This document shows, in pieces, positions 1 to 6,020 of a DNA stretch of 8,566 bases. The notes beneath the pieces were generated by a model, which saw only the letters and a list, made by a program, of their open reading frames with translations, had not been told where the DNA came from and ran no database searches. The stretch's first letter is position 1, and the number at the start of each line of letters is the position of its first letter. The translations under genes were made by a program, and so were the position numbers. Source of the stretch: Chromobacteriaceae bacterium (lineage in GTDB: Bacteria > Pseudomonadota > Gammaproteobacteria > Burkholderiales > Aquaspirillaceae); the NCBI GenBank assembly GCA_030151505.1, contig JASLDQ010000059.1:1-8566 (forward strand), given 5' to 3'.

Positions 1-199
1 GCTCGATGACGCGCGGAGCCTGATGTCTTGGAAGCCGGTGATCGAACCAGCGGCCGGGATAAAGCACGGCCCACGGGGTAGTGGCGGTAATGCGGCCAGG
101 AGGTCTTGGCCGATCAGAGAGAGCTGTTTTGAGGCGGGCGCTGGCCGTTCACGCCCACCGATCCATGCCGGTGCTCAAGGCGCCTGCACCGTACTGCCA
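1..199. other. Unassigned stretch downstream of the regulator
   Basis: No gene can be supported here. The minus strand is open from 174 down to the window edge (58 codons after a TGA at 175-177) and reads a proline- and leucine-rich peptide containing CFIPAAGSITGFQDIRLR. It has no ATG or GTG in frame, and I do not recognise the peptide. The plus strand is also open through this stretch, but that frame continues as a shadow across the regulator gene. A 6-bp hairpin at 169-174/186-191 has no T-run and does not look like a terminator. The stretch may be the decayed end of a mobile element or gene, or simple intergenic DNA. Confidence 0.3.
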
Positions 200-1690
200 C
201 TAGCTCTCTTTCAGTGTCCGGAGAACGGTTGCCAGCTTCTTGACCGCCATTTCCAGTTCATAGGGAGTGTAGGCGGCAAACCCCATCAGGAATCCCGCTT
301 TCCGATCGGTGGACGCATGCAATCCGGTCAGTCCCATGAGGTCGAGACCGGCCCGGCGGGCCGCGTCGATGGCGGCGCTTTCGGAAAGATCGCACGTGAG
401 CACGCACGGCATTTGCAATCCGCCGATTGGAACACGGGGCTCGACGAACTCGGACAAATGCGCCTTCACGAGCCGCACAAGGACTTCAAGCCGCTCGGCA
501 TAGACGCCGCGCATGGTGCGTACATGCGCGCCGAAGTGTCCGCCTTCGATGAACCGGGCCAGCGTCAGTTGCGGGATCGAGGCGGTATGTCCATCCAGCA
601 ATGTACGCGCGACGGTCATCGGCTCGACCAGCGAAGCCGGCAACACCATGTAGCCAATCCGCAGGCCCGGGAAGAGAGATTTGGTGAATGTGCCGATGTA
701 GATCGTTCGCTCGTGCGGATCGAGGCCTTGCACGCAGGCCGTGGGCTTGCCGTCGTAGTGAAACTCGCTGTCGTAGTCGTCCTCGATGATCCAGGCCTGG
801 TGCCTGGCCGCCCACTCGATGAGGGACAACCGCCGATCCAGCGCCAGCGTCGCGCCGGTCGGGAACTGATGCGAGGGCGTGAGGAACACCGCTTTCGCGG
901 AGTGCGGATCGCTGCGAAGCCGATCGACCAGCATGCCCTGGGCATCGAGGCCCACGGGGACGCATTCGAGGCCGGCGGCGTCGAATGCCCGGCGCGCGCC
1001 ATGGTAGACCGGGTCTTCGATGAAGATCCGGTCGCCGGCGTCGAGCAGGACGCTGGCGCACAGCGCCATCGCCTGCTGCGAACTCGTGAGGATCAGCACG
1101 CGGTCGGAGGTGGCGCGGGCGCCCCGCTCCAGGTTGACATAGTCCGCGATGGCTCGCCGCAGCGACTCTACGCCCTGCGGGTCGCCATGAAAGAGCGCAC
1201 GGGCGCCAAAATCCTTCAAGACCTGCCGCTCCAAACGTTCCCACAGCTGAATCGGAAAGGTGCGCGTTTCCGGCACGCCCGGTGCAAACGGGCGCGACGC
1301 GAGATGCTCACGAATGCCGCCGCTGCGAAATATCGCCGCACCGCGTTTGCTGAGATTGGGCATCTGGTCGGGCGGATGCGTACCTCGCCGAGCCGGCCTG
1401 CGGCCGGGTGAGAACTCCGTCATCTCGGACACGAAGCTGCCGCTCCCCACGCGCCGGACGATGAAGCCCTCGGCATGGAGCCGAACGTAAGCGGCCTCAA
1501 CCGTGTCGCGAGAAACGTCCAGCGATCTTGCGAGCGCGCGCGAGGCAGGCAGCGGCTTGCCCGGCCCGATTGCCCGGTCGAGGATCAGTTGCCGGATGGC
1601 TCGTTGAATGCGTGTGTGCAGCGGCAGGCCCGCATGCTCGGGGTGGGCCAGCCATGCTTTGACGGATTCGAGTTGGGAGTGCTTGAACAA
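200..1690 (-). CDS. MocR-family transcriptional regulator (GntR wHTH plus aminotransferase-like domain)
   Basis: This 496-residue protein has the two-part build and usual length of MocR/PdxR/GabR regulators. Residues about 22-90 form a GntR winged helix-turn-helix, including LPASRALARSLDVSRDTVEA and a wing ending GSGSFV. A linker of about 30 residues follows. Residues about 130-490 are a fold-type I aminotransferase-like domain. PLP-site landmarks are visible: EDPVYHG (225-231), TPSHQFPTG (271-279), EDDYDSEF (303-310) and GTFTKSLFPGLRIGY (333-347), in which K337 should form the Schiff base. The start is TTG at 1690-1688, because an in-frame stop lies at 1729-1727, no ATG is available, and AAGGGA sits 10 bases upstream. 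The gene is transcribed divergently from the transporter gene and probably controls both it and itself. Members of this family sense PLP or amino-acid/PLP adducts. The effector here is unknown, and a PdxR-like or GabR-like role is only a possibility. Confidence 0.93.
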   Translation of the reverse strand: MFKHSQLESVKAWLAHPEHAGLPLHTRIQRAIRQLILDRAIGPGKPLPASRALARSLDVSRDTVEAAYVRLHAEGFIVRRVGSGSFVSEMTEFSPGRRPARRGTHPPDQMPNLSKRGAAIFRSGGIREHLASRPFAPGVPETRTFPIQLWERLERQVLKDFGARALFHGDPQGVESLRRAIADYVNLERGARATSDRVLILTSSQQAMALCASVLLDAGDRIFIEDPVYHGARRAFDAAGLECVPVGLDAQGMLVDRLRSDPHSAKAVFLTPSHQFPTGATLALDRRLSLIEWAARHQAWIIEDDYDSEFHYDGKPTACVQGLDPHERTIYIGTFTKSLFPGLRIGYMVLPASLVEPMTVARTLLDGHTASIPQLTLARFIEGGHFGAHVRTMRGVYAERLEVLVRLVKAHLSEFVEPRVPIGGLQMPCVLTCDLSESAAIDAARRAGLDLMGLTGLHASTDRKAGFLMGFAAYTPYELEMAVKKLATVLRTLKES

Positions 1691-1700
1691 ATGGTAGGTA

Positions 1701-1706
1701 TCCCTT
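1701..1706 (-). promoter_or_regulatory. Shine-Dalgarno supporting the TTG start of the MocR gene
   Basis: Read on the minus strand this is AAGGGA, with 10 bases between it and the TTG at 1690-1688. The frame is closed just upstream by TGA at 1729-1727, and the first internal methionine is at residue 90, inside the DNA-binding domain. TTG is therefore the only sensible start. Confidence 0.6.
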
Positions 1707-1731
1707 GCAAAAAGTGGATGGGCGCATCAGG

Positions 1732-1769
1732 CCATTTTGGTCGTATAAACCAGCTTCCACCATTTGGTC
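1732..1769. promoter_or_regulatory. Candidate MocR operator: two direct repeats
   Basis: CCATTTTGGTC at 1732-1742 and CCATTTGGTC at 1760-1769 form a direct repeat with starts 28 bp apart, differing by one T. The second copy overlaps the -35 box of the regulator's promoter and the first lies just past its -10 box, a placement that would allow autorepression. A related element, CAAATGGT (1688-1695), lies in the opposite orientation over the regulator's start codon. GabR and PdxR relatives are known to bind direct repeats overlapping divergent promoters. Assigning this site to the neighbouring MocR protein is inference. Confidence 0.5.
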
Positions 1770-1771
1770 AA
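1743..1771 (-). promoter_or_regulatory. Sigma-70-like promoter of the MocR gene
   Basis: On the minus strand a -35 box TTGACC (1771-1766) is followed by a 17-bp spacer and a -10 box TTATAC (1748-1743). Transcription would begin near 1737-1735, giving a leader of roughly 45 bases before the TTG start. The -35 box matches the consensus at five of six positions. I see no comparably good promoter in the plus direction for the transporter gene. The plus-strand TATAAA at 1744-1749 has no -35 partner, so that promoter may be activator-dependent. Confidence 0.55.
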
Positions 1772-1803
1772 ACGCCACGCTTTAAGGGAGCCCCAGCAAG
1801 GTC

Positions 1804-3051
1804 ATGTCATCAAGCACCCCACCCTCCTCCGTTCGCCTGCGAGACCTCACCCATCCCATCGTGGCCGGGCTGATCTCGGTCATCGTCAATTACGGCGGCA
1901 CCTTCATTCTGGTCTTCCAGGCCGCCAAGGTGGCCGGCCTGAGCCCGGAACTGACGGCCTCGTGGGTGTGGTCGGTGTCGATCGGCGTCGGGGTCACGGG
2001 CCTCTTCCTCAGCTGGATCGCCCGCGAGCCGATCATCACCGCCTGGTCGACGCCAGCCGCCGCTTTCCTCGTCGTGGCGCTGGCGACGACGCCCTACGCC
2101 GAAGCGGTGGGCGCCTACCTGATCTCGGCGGCGGCCTTCGTCCTGCTCGGCCTGTCGGGCTACTTCGAGAAGGTCATCCGGCTGATTCCGCCGGGCGTCG
2201 CCTCCGGGCTGCTCGCCGGCATCCTGCTGCAGTTCGGCATCGGCGCCTTCGGCGGCATGAGCGTCGACCCGCTGCTCGCCGGCCTGCTGATCGTCGCCTA
2301 CGTCGCGCTCAAGCGCTTCACCGCGCGCTACGCCGTGGTCGGCATCCTGGTCCTCGGCCTGGCCTTCCTGCTCGTCCAGGGCCGCGTCGACCTGTCCGGG
2401 CTGGAACTGCGGTTCGCGGCGCCGGTGTTCACCGCCCCGGCCTTCTCGCTCAACGCCCTGCTCAGCGTCGCCCTGCCGCTGTTCCTGATTACCCTGACCG
2501 GACAGTACATGCCCGGCATGCTGGTGCTGCGCAACGACGGCTTCAAGACCAGCGCCAACCCGATCGTCACCGTCACCGGCCTCGGTTCGCTGCTCATGGC
2601 GCCGTTCGGCTCGCACGCCTTCAACATCGCCGCGATCACGGCGGCGATCTGCACCGGCAAGGAGGCCCACGAAGATCCTTCCAAACGCTGGATCGCCGGC
2701 ATCGCCGCGGGCGTCTTCTACATCGTCGTCGGCATCTTCGGCGTGACCCTCGCCGCCGTCTTCATGGCCTTCCCGGCGACCTTCATCACTACGCTGGCGG
2801 GGCTCGCCCTGCTCGGCACCATCGGCGGCAGCCTGGCCAACGCGATGGCCGACGCGAAATCGCGCGAAGCCGCCCTGATCACCTTCCTGGCGGCCGCCGC
2901 CAACATCAAGCTGATCGGCATCGGCGGCGCCTTCTGGGGCCTGCTGATCGGCCTCGTCGCCTACGCGCTGCTCAACGGCAGCCTGCCGCGATTGAAGGGC
3001 GCGGCCAATCCCGCCTCCGGGCCCGTTATCCGCAAAAGGACGGCCAACTGA
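1804..3051 (+). CDS. benE: BenE-family membrane transporter (annotated benzoate/H+ symporter family)
   Basis: This 415-residue, very hydrophobic protein should sit in the inner membrane with about 11-12 membrane segments spread over residues 18-392. BenE-family landmarks are ASWVWSVSIGVGVTG (52-66), ITAWSTPAAAFLV (78-90), YAEAVGAYLIS (98-108), IPPGVASGLLAGILLQFG (128-145) and the polar stretch GSHAFNIAAITAAICTG (269-285). Family members are proton symporters; benzoate is the tested substrate in a few, and most are uncharacterised. No benzoate-degradation gene is present, and it shares an operon with PLP proteins, so an amino-acid-like, aromatic or B6-related substrate is as plausible. The start ATG at 1804 has AAGGGAG at 1784-1790, a long spacing of 13. 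The stop overlaps the next start as TGATG. Family assignment is firm; the substrate is unknown. Confidence 0.88.
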   Translation: MSSSTPPSSVRLRDLTHPIVAGLISVIVNYGGTFILVFQAAKVAGLSPELTASWVWSVSIGVGVTGLFLSWIAREPIITAWSTPAAAFLVVALATTPYAEAVGAYLISAAAFVLLGLSGYFEKVIRLIPPGVASGLLAGILLQFGIGAFGGMSVDPLLAGLLIVAYVALKRFTARYAVVGILVLGLAFLLVQGRVDLSGLELRFAAPVFTAPAFSLNALLSVALPLFLITLTGQYMPGMLVLRNDGFKTSANPIVTVTGLGSLLMAPFGSHAFNIAAITAAICTGKEAHEDPSKRWIAGIAAGVFYIVVGIFGVTLAAVFMAFPATFITTLAGLALLGTIGGSLANAMADAKSREAALITFLAAAANIKLIGIGGAFWGLLIGLVAYALLNGSLPRLKGAANPASGPVIRKRTAN

Positions 3052-3896
3052 TGAGAACCGGACCCGACCATGCCGGAGCATCGCCGCTCCCATCCTCCAG
3101 CACGCAGACCCGGCACGACCAGCATGGTCGCTATCCCAAGGCCGTCACGGTCGAGGAATTCCGGCGCAATCTGGCCGCCGTCCAGGCACGCATCGACGCC
3201 GCTTGCCGGCGCGTGAACCGCGACCCCGCCAGCGTGCGTCTGTTGCCGGTGAGCAAGACCATCGACGAGGCGCACATCCGCCTGTCTTATGCGGCCGGCT
3301 GCCGGTTCTTGGGAGAAAACAAGGCGCAGGAGGCCCAGCGCAAGTGGGAAACCATGACCGACCTGACGGACCTGCGCTGGTCGGTGATCGGCCACCTGCA
3401 GACCAACAAGGCCAAGCTGGTGGCGCGCTTTGCCAGCGAGTTCCAGGCGCTCGACAGCCTGCGCGTGGCCGGGGCGCTGGATCGCCGCCTGCAGGCCGAG
3501 GGCCGATCGCTGGATGTGTTCGTGCAGGTCAACACTTCCGGCGAGGCCAGCAAGTACGGCCTGCCTCCCGCTGACGTACCGGCCTTCCTCCGGGCGCTGC
3601 CGGCGTTTCCGGCGCTGCGCGTGCGCGGATTGATGACCCTGGCGCTGCTGTCGGCCGAAGCCGCGCGCGTGCGCCAGTGCTTCATCCTGCTGCGCACCCT
3701 GCGTGACCAGCTTCGCCAAAGCGCCCCCGCCGGCATCAGCCTGGACGAACTGTCCATGGGTATGTCCGGCGATTTCGAGATCGCTATCGAGGAAGGCGCC
3801 ACCGTGGTGCGCGTGGGCCAGGCCATCTATGGCGCGCGCGCCTTGCCGGACAGCCATTTCTGGCCCACCGAACCCGACACTCAGGAGTCCCGTTGA
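3051..3896 (+). CDS. yggS: YggS/PLPBP-family PLP-binding protein
   Basis: This 281-residue protein belongs to the fold-type III alanine racemase N-terminal-domain family, which binds PLP but has no known catalytic activity and keeps PLP and amino-acid pools in balance. The PLP lysine is K69 in LLPVSKT. Other conserved blocks are GENKAQEA (88-95), WSVIGHLQTNKAK (110-122), VFVQVNTSGEASKYG (157-171), VRGLMTLA (191-198) and the phosphate-binding end LSMGMSGDFEIAIEEG with VRVGQAIYGAR (234-263). About 30 extra residues, polar and Ser/Pro-rich, precede the usual start. ATG 3051 is nevertheless the only start I can support, since it overlaps the transporter's stop as TGATG and has AAGGA 10 bases upstream. 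Housekeeping yggS usually sits near proC or pilT, so its place here beside a MocR gene and several PLP enzymes suggests a dedicated paralogue serving this locus. Confidence 0.92.
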   Translation: MRTGPDHAGASPLPSSSTQTRHDQHGRYPKAVTVEEFRRNLAAVQARIDAACRRVNRDPASVRLLPVSKTIDEAHIRLSYAAGCRFLGENKAQEAQRKWETMTDLTDLRWSVIGHLQTNKAKLVARFASEFQALDSLRVAGALDRRLQAEGRSLDVFVQVNTSGEASKYGLPPADVPAFLRALPAFPALRVRGLMTLALLSAEAARVRQCFILLRTLRDQLRQSAPAGISLDELSMGMSGDFEIAIEEGATVVRVGQAIYGARALPDSHFWPTEPDTQESR

Positions 3897-4615
3897 TGAA
3901 AACCGCCATTGCCATCCGCCACCTGCATTTTGAAGACCTTGGCACCCTGGAGCCGCTGCTGAAAGCCCGTGGCTACGACGTGCAGTATGTCGATGCCACG
4001 CAGGACGACCTGACCACCCTGGACGTGCAGACCGCCGACCTGCTGGTGGTGTTGGGCGGCCCCATCGGAGCCTTCGATGACGACACCTATCCTTTTATCG
4101 TGAACGAACTGGCGCTGGTACGCCGCCGCCTGGAGAGCCAGCGTCCCCTGCTGGGCATCTGCCTGGGCGCACAACTGATGGCCCGCGCGCTGGGTGCCAG
4201 GGTCTATGCCATGGACGTCAAGGAAATCGGCTTCGGCCCGCTGACCCTGACGCAGGACGGAAAAGCGTCACCGCTGGCCGCGCTGGGCGATACCCCCGTT
4301 ATGCACTGGCACGGCGACCAGTTCGACATTCCGCCCGGCGCCGTGCGGCTGGCGGGAACGCCAATCGGCGTCAACCAGGCCTTTGCGCAGGGCCCCCATG
4401 TGCTGGGGCTGCAATTTCATCTGGAGGCGGACACGCGCCGGATCGAGCACTGGCTGGTCGGCCATGCCAGCGAACTGGCCCAGGCAGGCATCGACCCGCG
4501 CATGTTGCGCACCCAGGCGCTGGAGTTACGCAATGCCTTGCCCTCGGCGGCGCATGCGGTGTTCAGCCATTGGCTCGATGGACTCGAAGCGGCAGCGCCA
4601 GGGACCCCGTCATGA
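3896..4615 (+). CDS. Class I glutamine amidotransferase domain protein
   Basis: This 239-residue cytoplasmic protein is a stand-alone class I (triad) glutaminase of the GMP-synthase-like type. The nucleophile is C89 in GICLGAQLMARALGA; the oxyanion strand is GGPIGAF (54-60). The catalytic His and Glu are H175 and E177 in LQFHLEAD, where L replaces the usual P. A second conserved block is MHWHGDQFDIPPGAVRLA (136-153). It would hydrolyse glutamine, or a gamma-glutamyl compound, to release ammonia or glutamate. No synthase partner domain is fused or adjacent, and GICLGAQ differs from the GxCLGHQ typical of TrpG, so it is probably not an anthranilate synthase subunit. The start is ATG 3896, overlapping the yggS stop (TGATG) with AGGAG at 3883-3887; the in-frame TTG one codon upstream is less likely. 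The acceptor is unknown. Confidence 0.88.
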   Translation: MKTAIAIRHLHFEDLGTLEPLLKARGYDVQYVDATQDDLTTLDVQTADLLVVLGGPIGAFDDDTYPFIVNELALVRRRLESQRPLLGICLGAQLMARALGARVYAMDVKEIGFGPLTLTQDGKASPLAALGDTPVMHWHGDQFDIPPGAVRLAGTPIGVNQAFAQGPHVLGLQFHLEADTRRIEHWLVGHASELAQAGIDPRMLRTQALELRNALPSAAHAVFSHWLDGLEAAAPGTPS

Positions 4616-4761
4616 CCGCGCCAGCGCCTGCAGCAGCAGGACTGCCGCTGCCCTTCGACGTCGGCTCGGCTGTCGCCAGTGGATCATGGCCGGGTCGGCG
4701 GCAACGTCGCCGTGCCCACCCCTTGTTCAAGCCGACTCCACTGCATCTGAATCTCCCTTGA
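4612..4761 (+). CDS. Doubtful 49-codon ORF in the amidotransferase-aminotransferase gap
   Basis: An ATG at 4612 overlaps the amidotransferase stop (ATGA) and has AGGGA at 4600-4604, 7 bases upstream, so it is well placed for coupled translation. The product would be 49 residues: an Ala/Pro-rich start (MTAPAPAAAGLPLP), a basic centre (GRRQRRRAH) and a short tail ending at TGA 4759-4761. I recognise no domain, signal peptide or membrane segment. By hand count about 60 percent of its third positions are G or C, lower than its neighbours, which argues against long selection as a gene. It could be a small coupled peptide, a leader, or the remnant of a deleted gene. Confidence 0.25.
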   Translation: MTAPAPAAAGLPLPFDVGSAVASGSWPGRRQRRRAHPLFKPTPLHLNLP

Positions 4762-4775
4762 GGACACGCAAATCC

Positions 4776-5981
4776 ATGCTTCATCCCCCTTCCCACCTGA
4801 TGCAGGCCTATGCCCGCCAGCCGGTTTCCTTTGTCCGTGGACGCGGCGCATGTCTGTGGGACGCGCAAGGCGTTGAGTATCTTGACGCCATCGCCGGGGT
4901 GGCGGTGACCAATCTTGGCCATGCCCATCCCGAGATTGCCGCCGCCATCGCCGAACAGGCCGGACTGCTGCTGCACACGTCCAATATGTTCGGCATCGCC
5001 TGGCAGGAACGCCTGGGCCAGCGGCTGTGTGCGCTGTCCGGCATGCAGCGGGCGTTCTTCTGCAACTCGGGCGCGGAGGCCAACGAAACCGCGCTCAAAC
5101 TGGCACGCCTGCACGGCAACAGCAAACTGGTGGCACAGCCCCTGGTGCTGGTGATGGAAAACAGCTTCCACGGTCGCACCATTGCGACACTGGCGGCCAC
5201 CGGCAACCCGGCGGTACAGCGCGGCTTCGAGCCGCTGGTGCCCGGCTTCCTGCGGGTTCCCTATGACGACATCGCGGCGATCCGCCTGGCGGCCGAGAGC
5301 ACACCCGGCATCGTCGCGGTGCTGGTCGAGCCGGTGCAGGGAGAAGGCGGCGTGCGCATCGCCTCCGCCGACTATTTCCGCGAACTGCGAACGCTGTGCG
5401 ACCGGCACGACTGGCTGCTGATGCTCGACGAGGTGCAGACCGGCATGGGCCGCACCGGGACCTGGTTCGGCTTCCAGCATGCGGGCGTGACGCCGGACGT
5501 CATCACCCTGGCCAAGGGGCTGGGCAACGGTTTCCCCATCGGGGCCTGTCTGGCACGCGGACAGGCCGCCGAACTGTTCTCGCCCGGCCACCACGGTTCC
5601 ACCTTCGGCGGCAATCCGCTTGCCTGCCGGGTCGGCTGCACCGTGCTCGACATCCTGGAACGCGACCGCACACCGGAGCGGGCCGCCGCGCTGGGACGCC
5701 GACTGCTGGCCGGTCTTCAGGAGGCGCTGGGCGACCACCCGGAAGTCGTCGCCATCCGGGGCCTGGGCCTGATGGCCGGGATCGAGCTGAGTCGGCGCTG
5801 CGGGGAGCTGGTTGGACGCGCGCTGGACGAACAGCGCCTGCTCATTACCGTGACCCGCGACACCATCATCCGGCTGCTCCCGCCACTGGTGTGCGATGAA
5901 GAGCAGATCGACGACATCGTGGCGCGGCTGGCCCGGCTTCTGTCACCGGCCACGATCAAAGCCGATGCCGGCTTTCATTGA
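4776..5981 (+). CDS. argD: ArgD-like class III aminotransferase (acetylornithine/succinyl-DAP type)
   Basis: This 401-residue protein is a fold-type I, class III PLP aminotransferase closest in pattern to ArgD, which swaps the amino group between glutamate and N-acetylornithine semialdehyde. Landmarks in order are GHAHPEI (48-54), FFCNSGAEANETALKLAR (94-111), NSFHGRT (129-135), EPVQGEGGV (185-193), LDEVQTGMGRTG (217-228) with PLP-pyridine D218, TLAKGLGNG (244-252) with Schiff-base K247, GSTFGGNPLAC (274-284) and IRLLPPL (365-371) with the likely substrate-carboxylate arginine R366. The segment after HTSN reads MFGIAWQ, where ArgD proteins I recall often have LYY- or WYH-type residues, so the substrate pocket may differ. 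The start is ATG 4776 with GAGGA at 4760-4764; the frame is open further upstream, but that part lies over the amidotransferase gene. No other arginine gene is near. The family is firm, but the acetylornithine substrate is not proven. Confidence 0.85.
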   Translation: MLHPPSHLMQAYARQPVSFVRGRGACLWDAQGVEYLDAIAGVAVTNLGHAHPEIAAAIAEQAGLLLHTSNMFGIAWQERLGQRLCALSGMQRAFFCNSGAEANETALKLARLHGNSKLVAQPLVLVMENSFHGRTIATLAATGNPAVQRGFEPLVPGFLRVPYDDIAAIRLAAESTPGIVAVLVEPVQGEGGVRIASADYFRELRTLCDRHDWLLMLDEVQTGMGRTGTWFGFQHAGVTPDVITLAKGLGNGFPIGACLARGQAAELFSPGHHGSTFGGNPLACRVGCTVLDILERDRTPERAAALGRRLLAGLQEALGDHPEVVAIRGLGLMAGIELSRRCGELVGRALDEQRLLITVTRDTIIRLLPPLVCDEEQIDDIVARLARLLSPATIKADAGFH

Positions 5982-6020
5982 TGCCTGGTCCACCGGCGAT
6001 GCCGATAGGGGGGAGGACGC

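Noticed and set aside
169..191. Hairpin CGGTGC/GCACCG as a terminator for the MocR gene
   Set aside because: The stem is only 6 bp with an 11-base loop and no T-run follows on the minus strand.
23..1411. A long plus-strand open frame (462 codons) antisense to the MocR gene
   Set aside because: It is low in recognisable motifs and rich in Arg/Gly/Ala, as expected of a G+C-rich shadow frame. The minus-strand protein over the same bases has a complete two-domain family match.
1764..3050. Upstream extension of yggS to position 1764, giving a 710-residue fusion
   Set aside because: The extra 429 residues are an Arg/Pro-rich shadow of benE in another frame. Family similarity begins only after 3051, which has its own start and ribosome-binding site.
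1810..3093. A 427-codon minus-strand open frame over benE
   Set aside because: Its translation is an extreme mix of Gly, Asp, Glu, Arg and Gln, the mirror of a hydrophobic membrane protein in G+C-rich DNA. BenE on the plus strand is clear.
3893..3895. TTG as the start of the amidotransferase gene
   Set aside because: It would add a single residue before ATG 3896. The ATG has the same ribosome-binding site at better spacing and the same TGATG overlap as the previous junction.
4723..4752. Possible internal promoter TTGTTC plus a -10-like element ahead of the aminotransferase gene
   Set aside because: The best -10 at 16-18 bp spacing matches the consensus at about three of six positions, too weak to call.
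4383..4775. Upstream extension of the ArgD-like gene
   Set aside because: The extension lies over the amidotransferase gene in a shifted frame and has no family similarity. ATG 4776 fits the usual ArgD N-terminus and has GAGGA upstream.
4563..5738. A 391-codon minus-strand open frame antisense to the aminotransferase
   Set aside because: Shadow frame with no recognisable domain; the plus-strand aminotransferase has all family motifs.
5982..6020. A trp leader peptide or attenuator ahead of trpB
   Set aside because: Only 39 bases separate the genes. They contain no tandem Trp codons, no competing hairpins and no T-run, only a strong ribosome-binding site.
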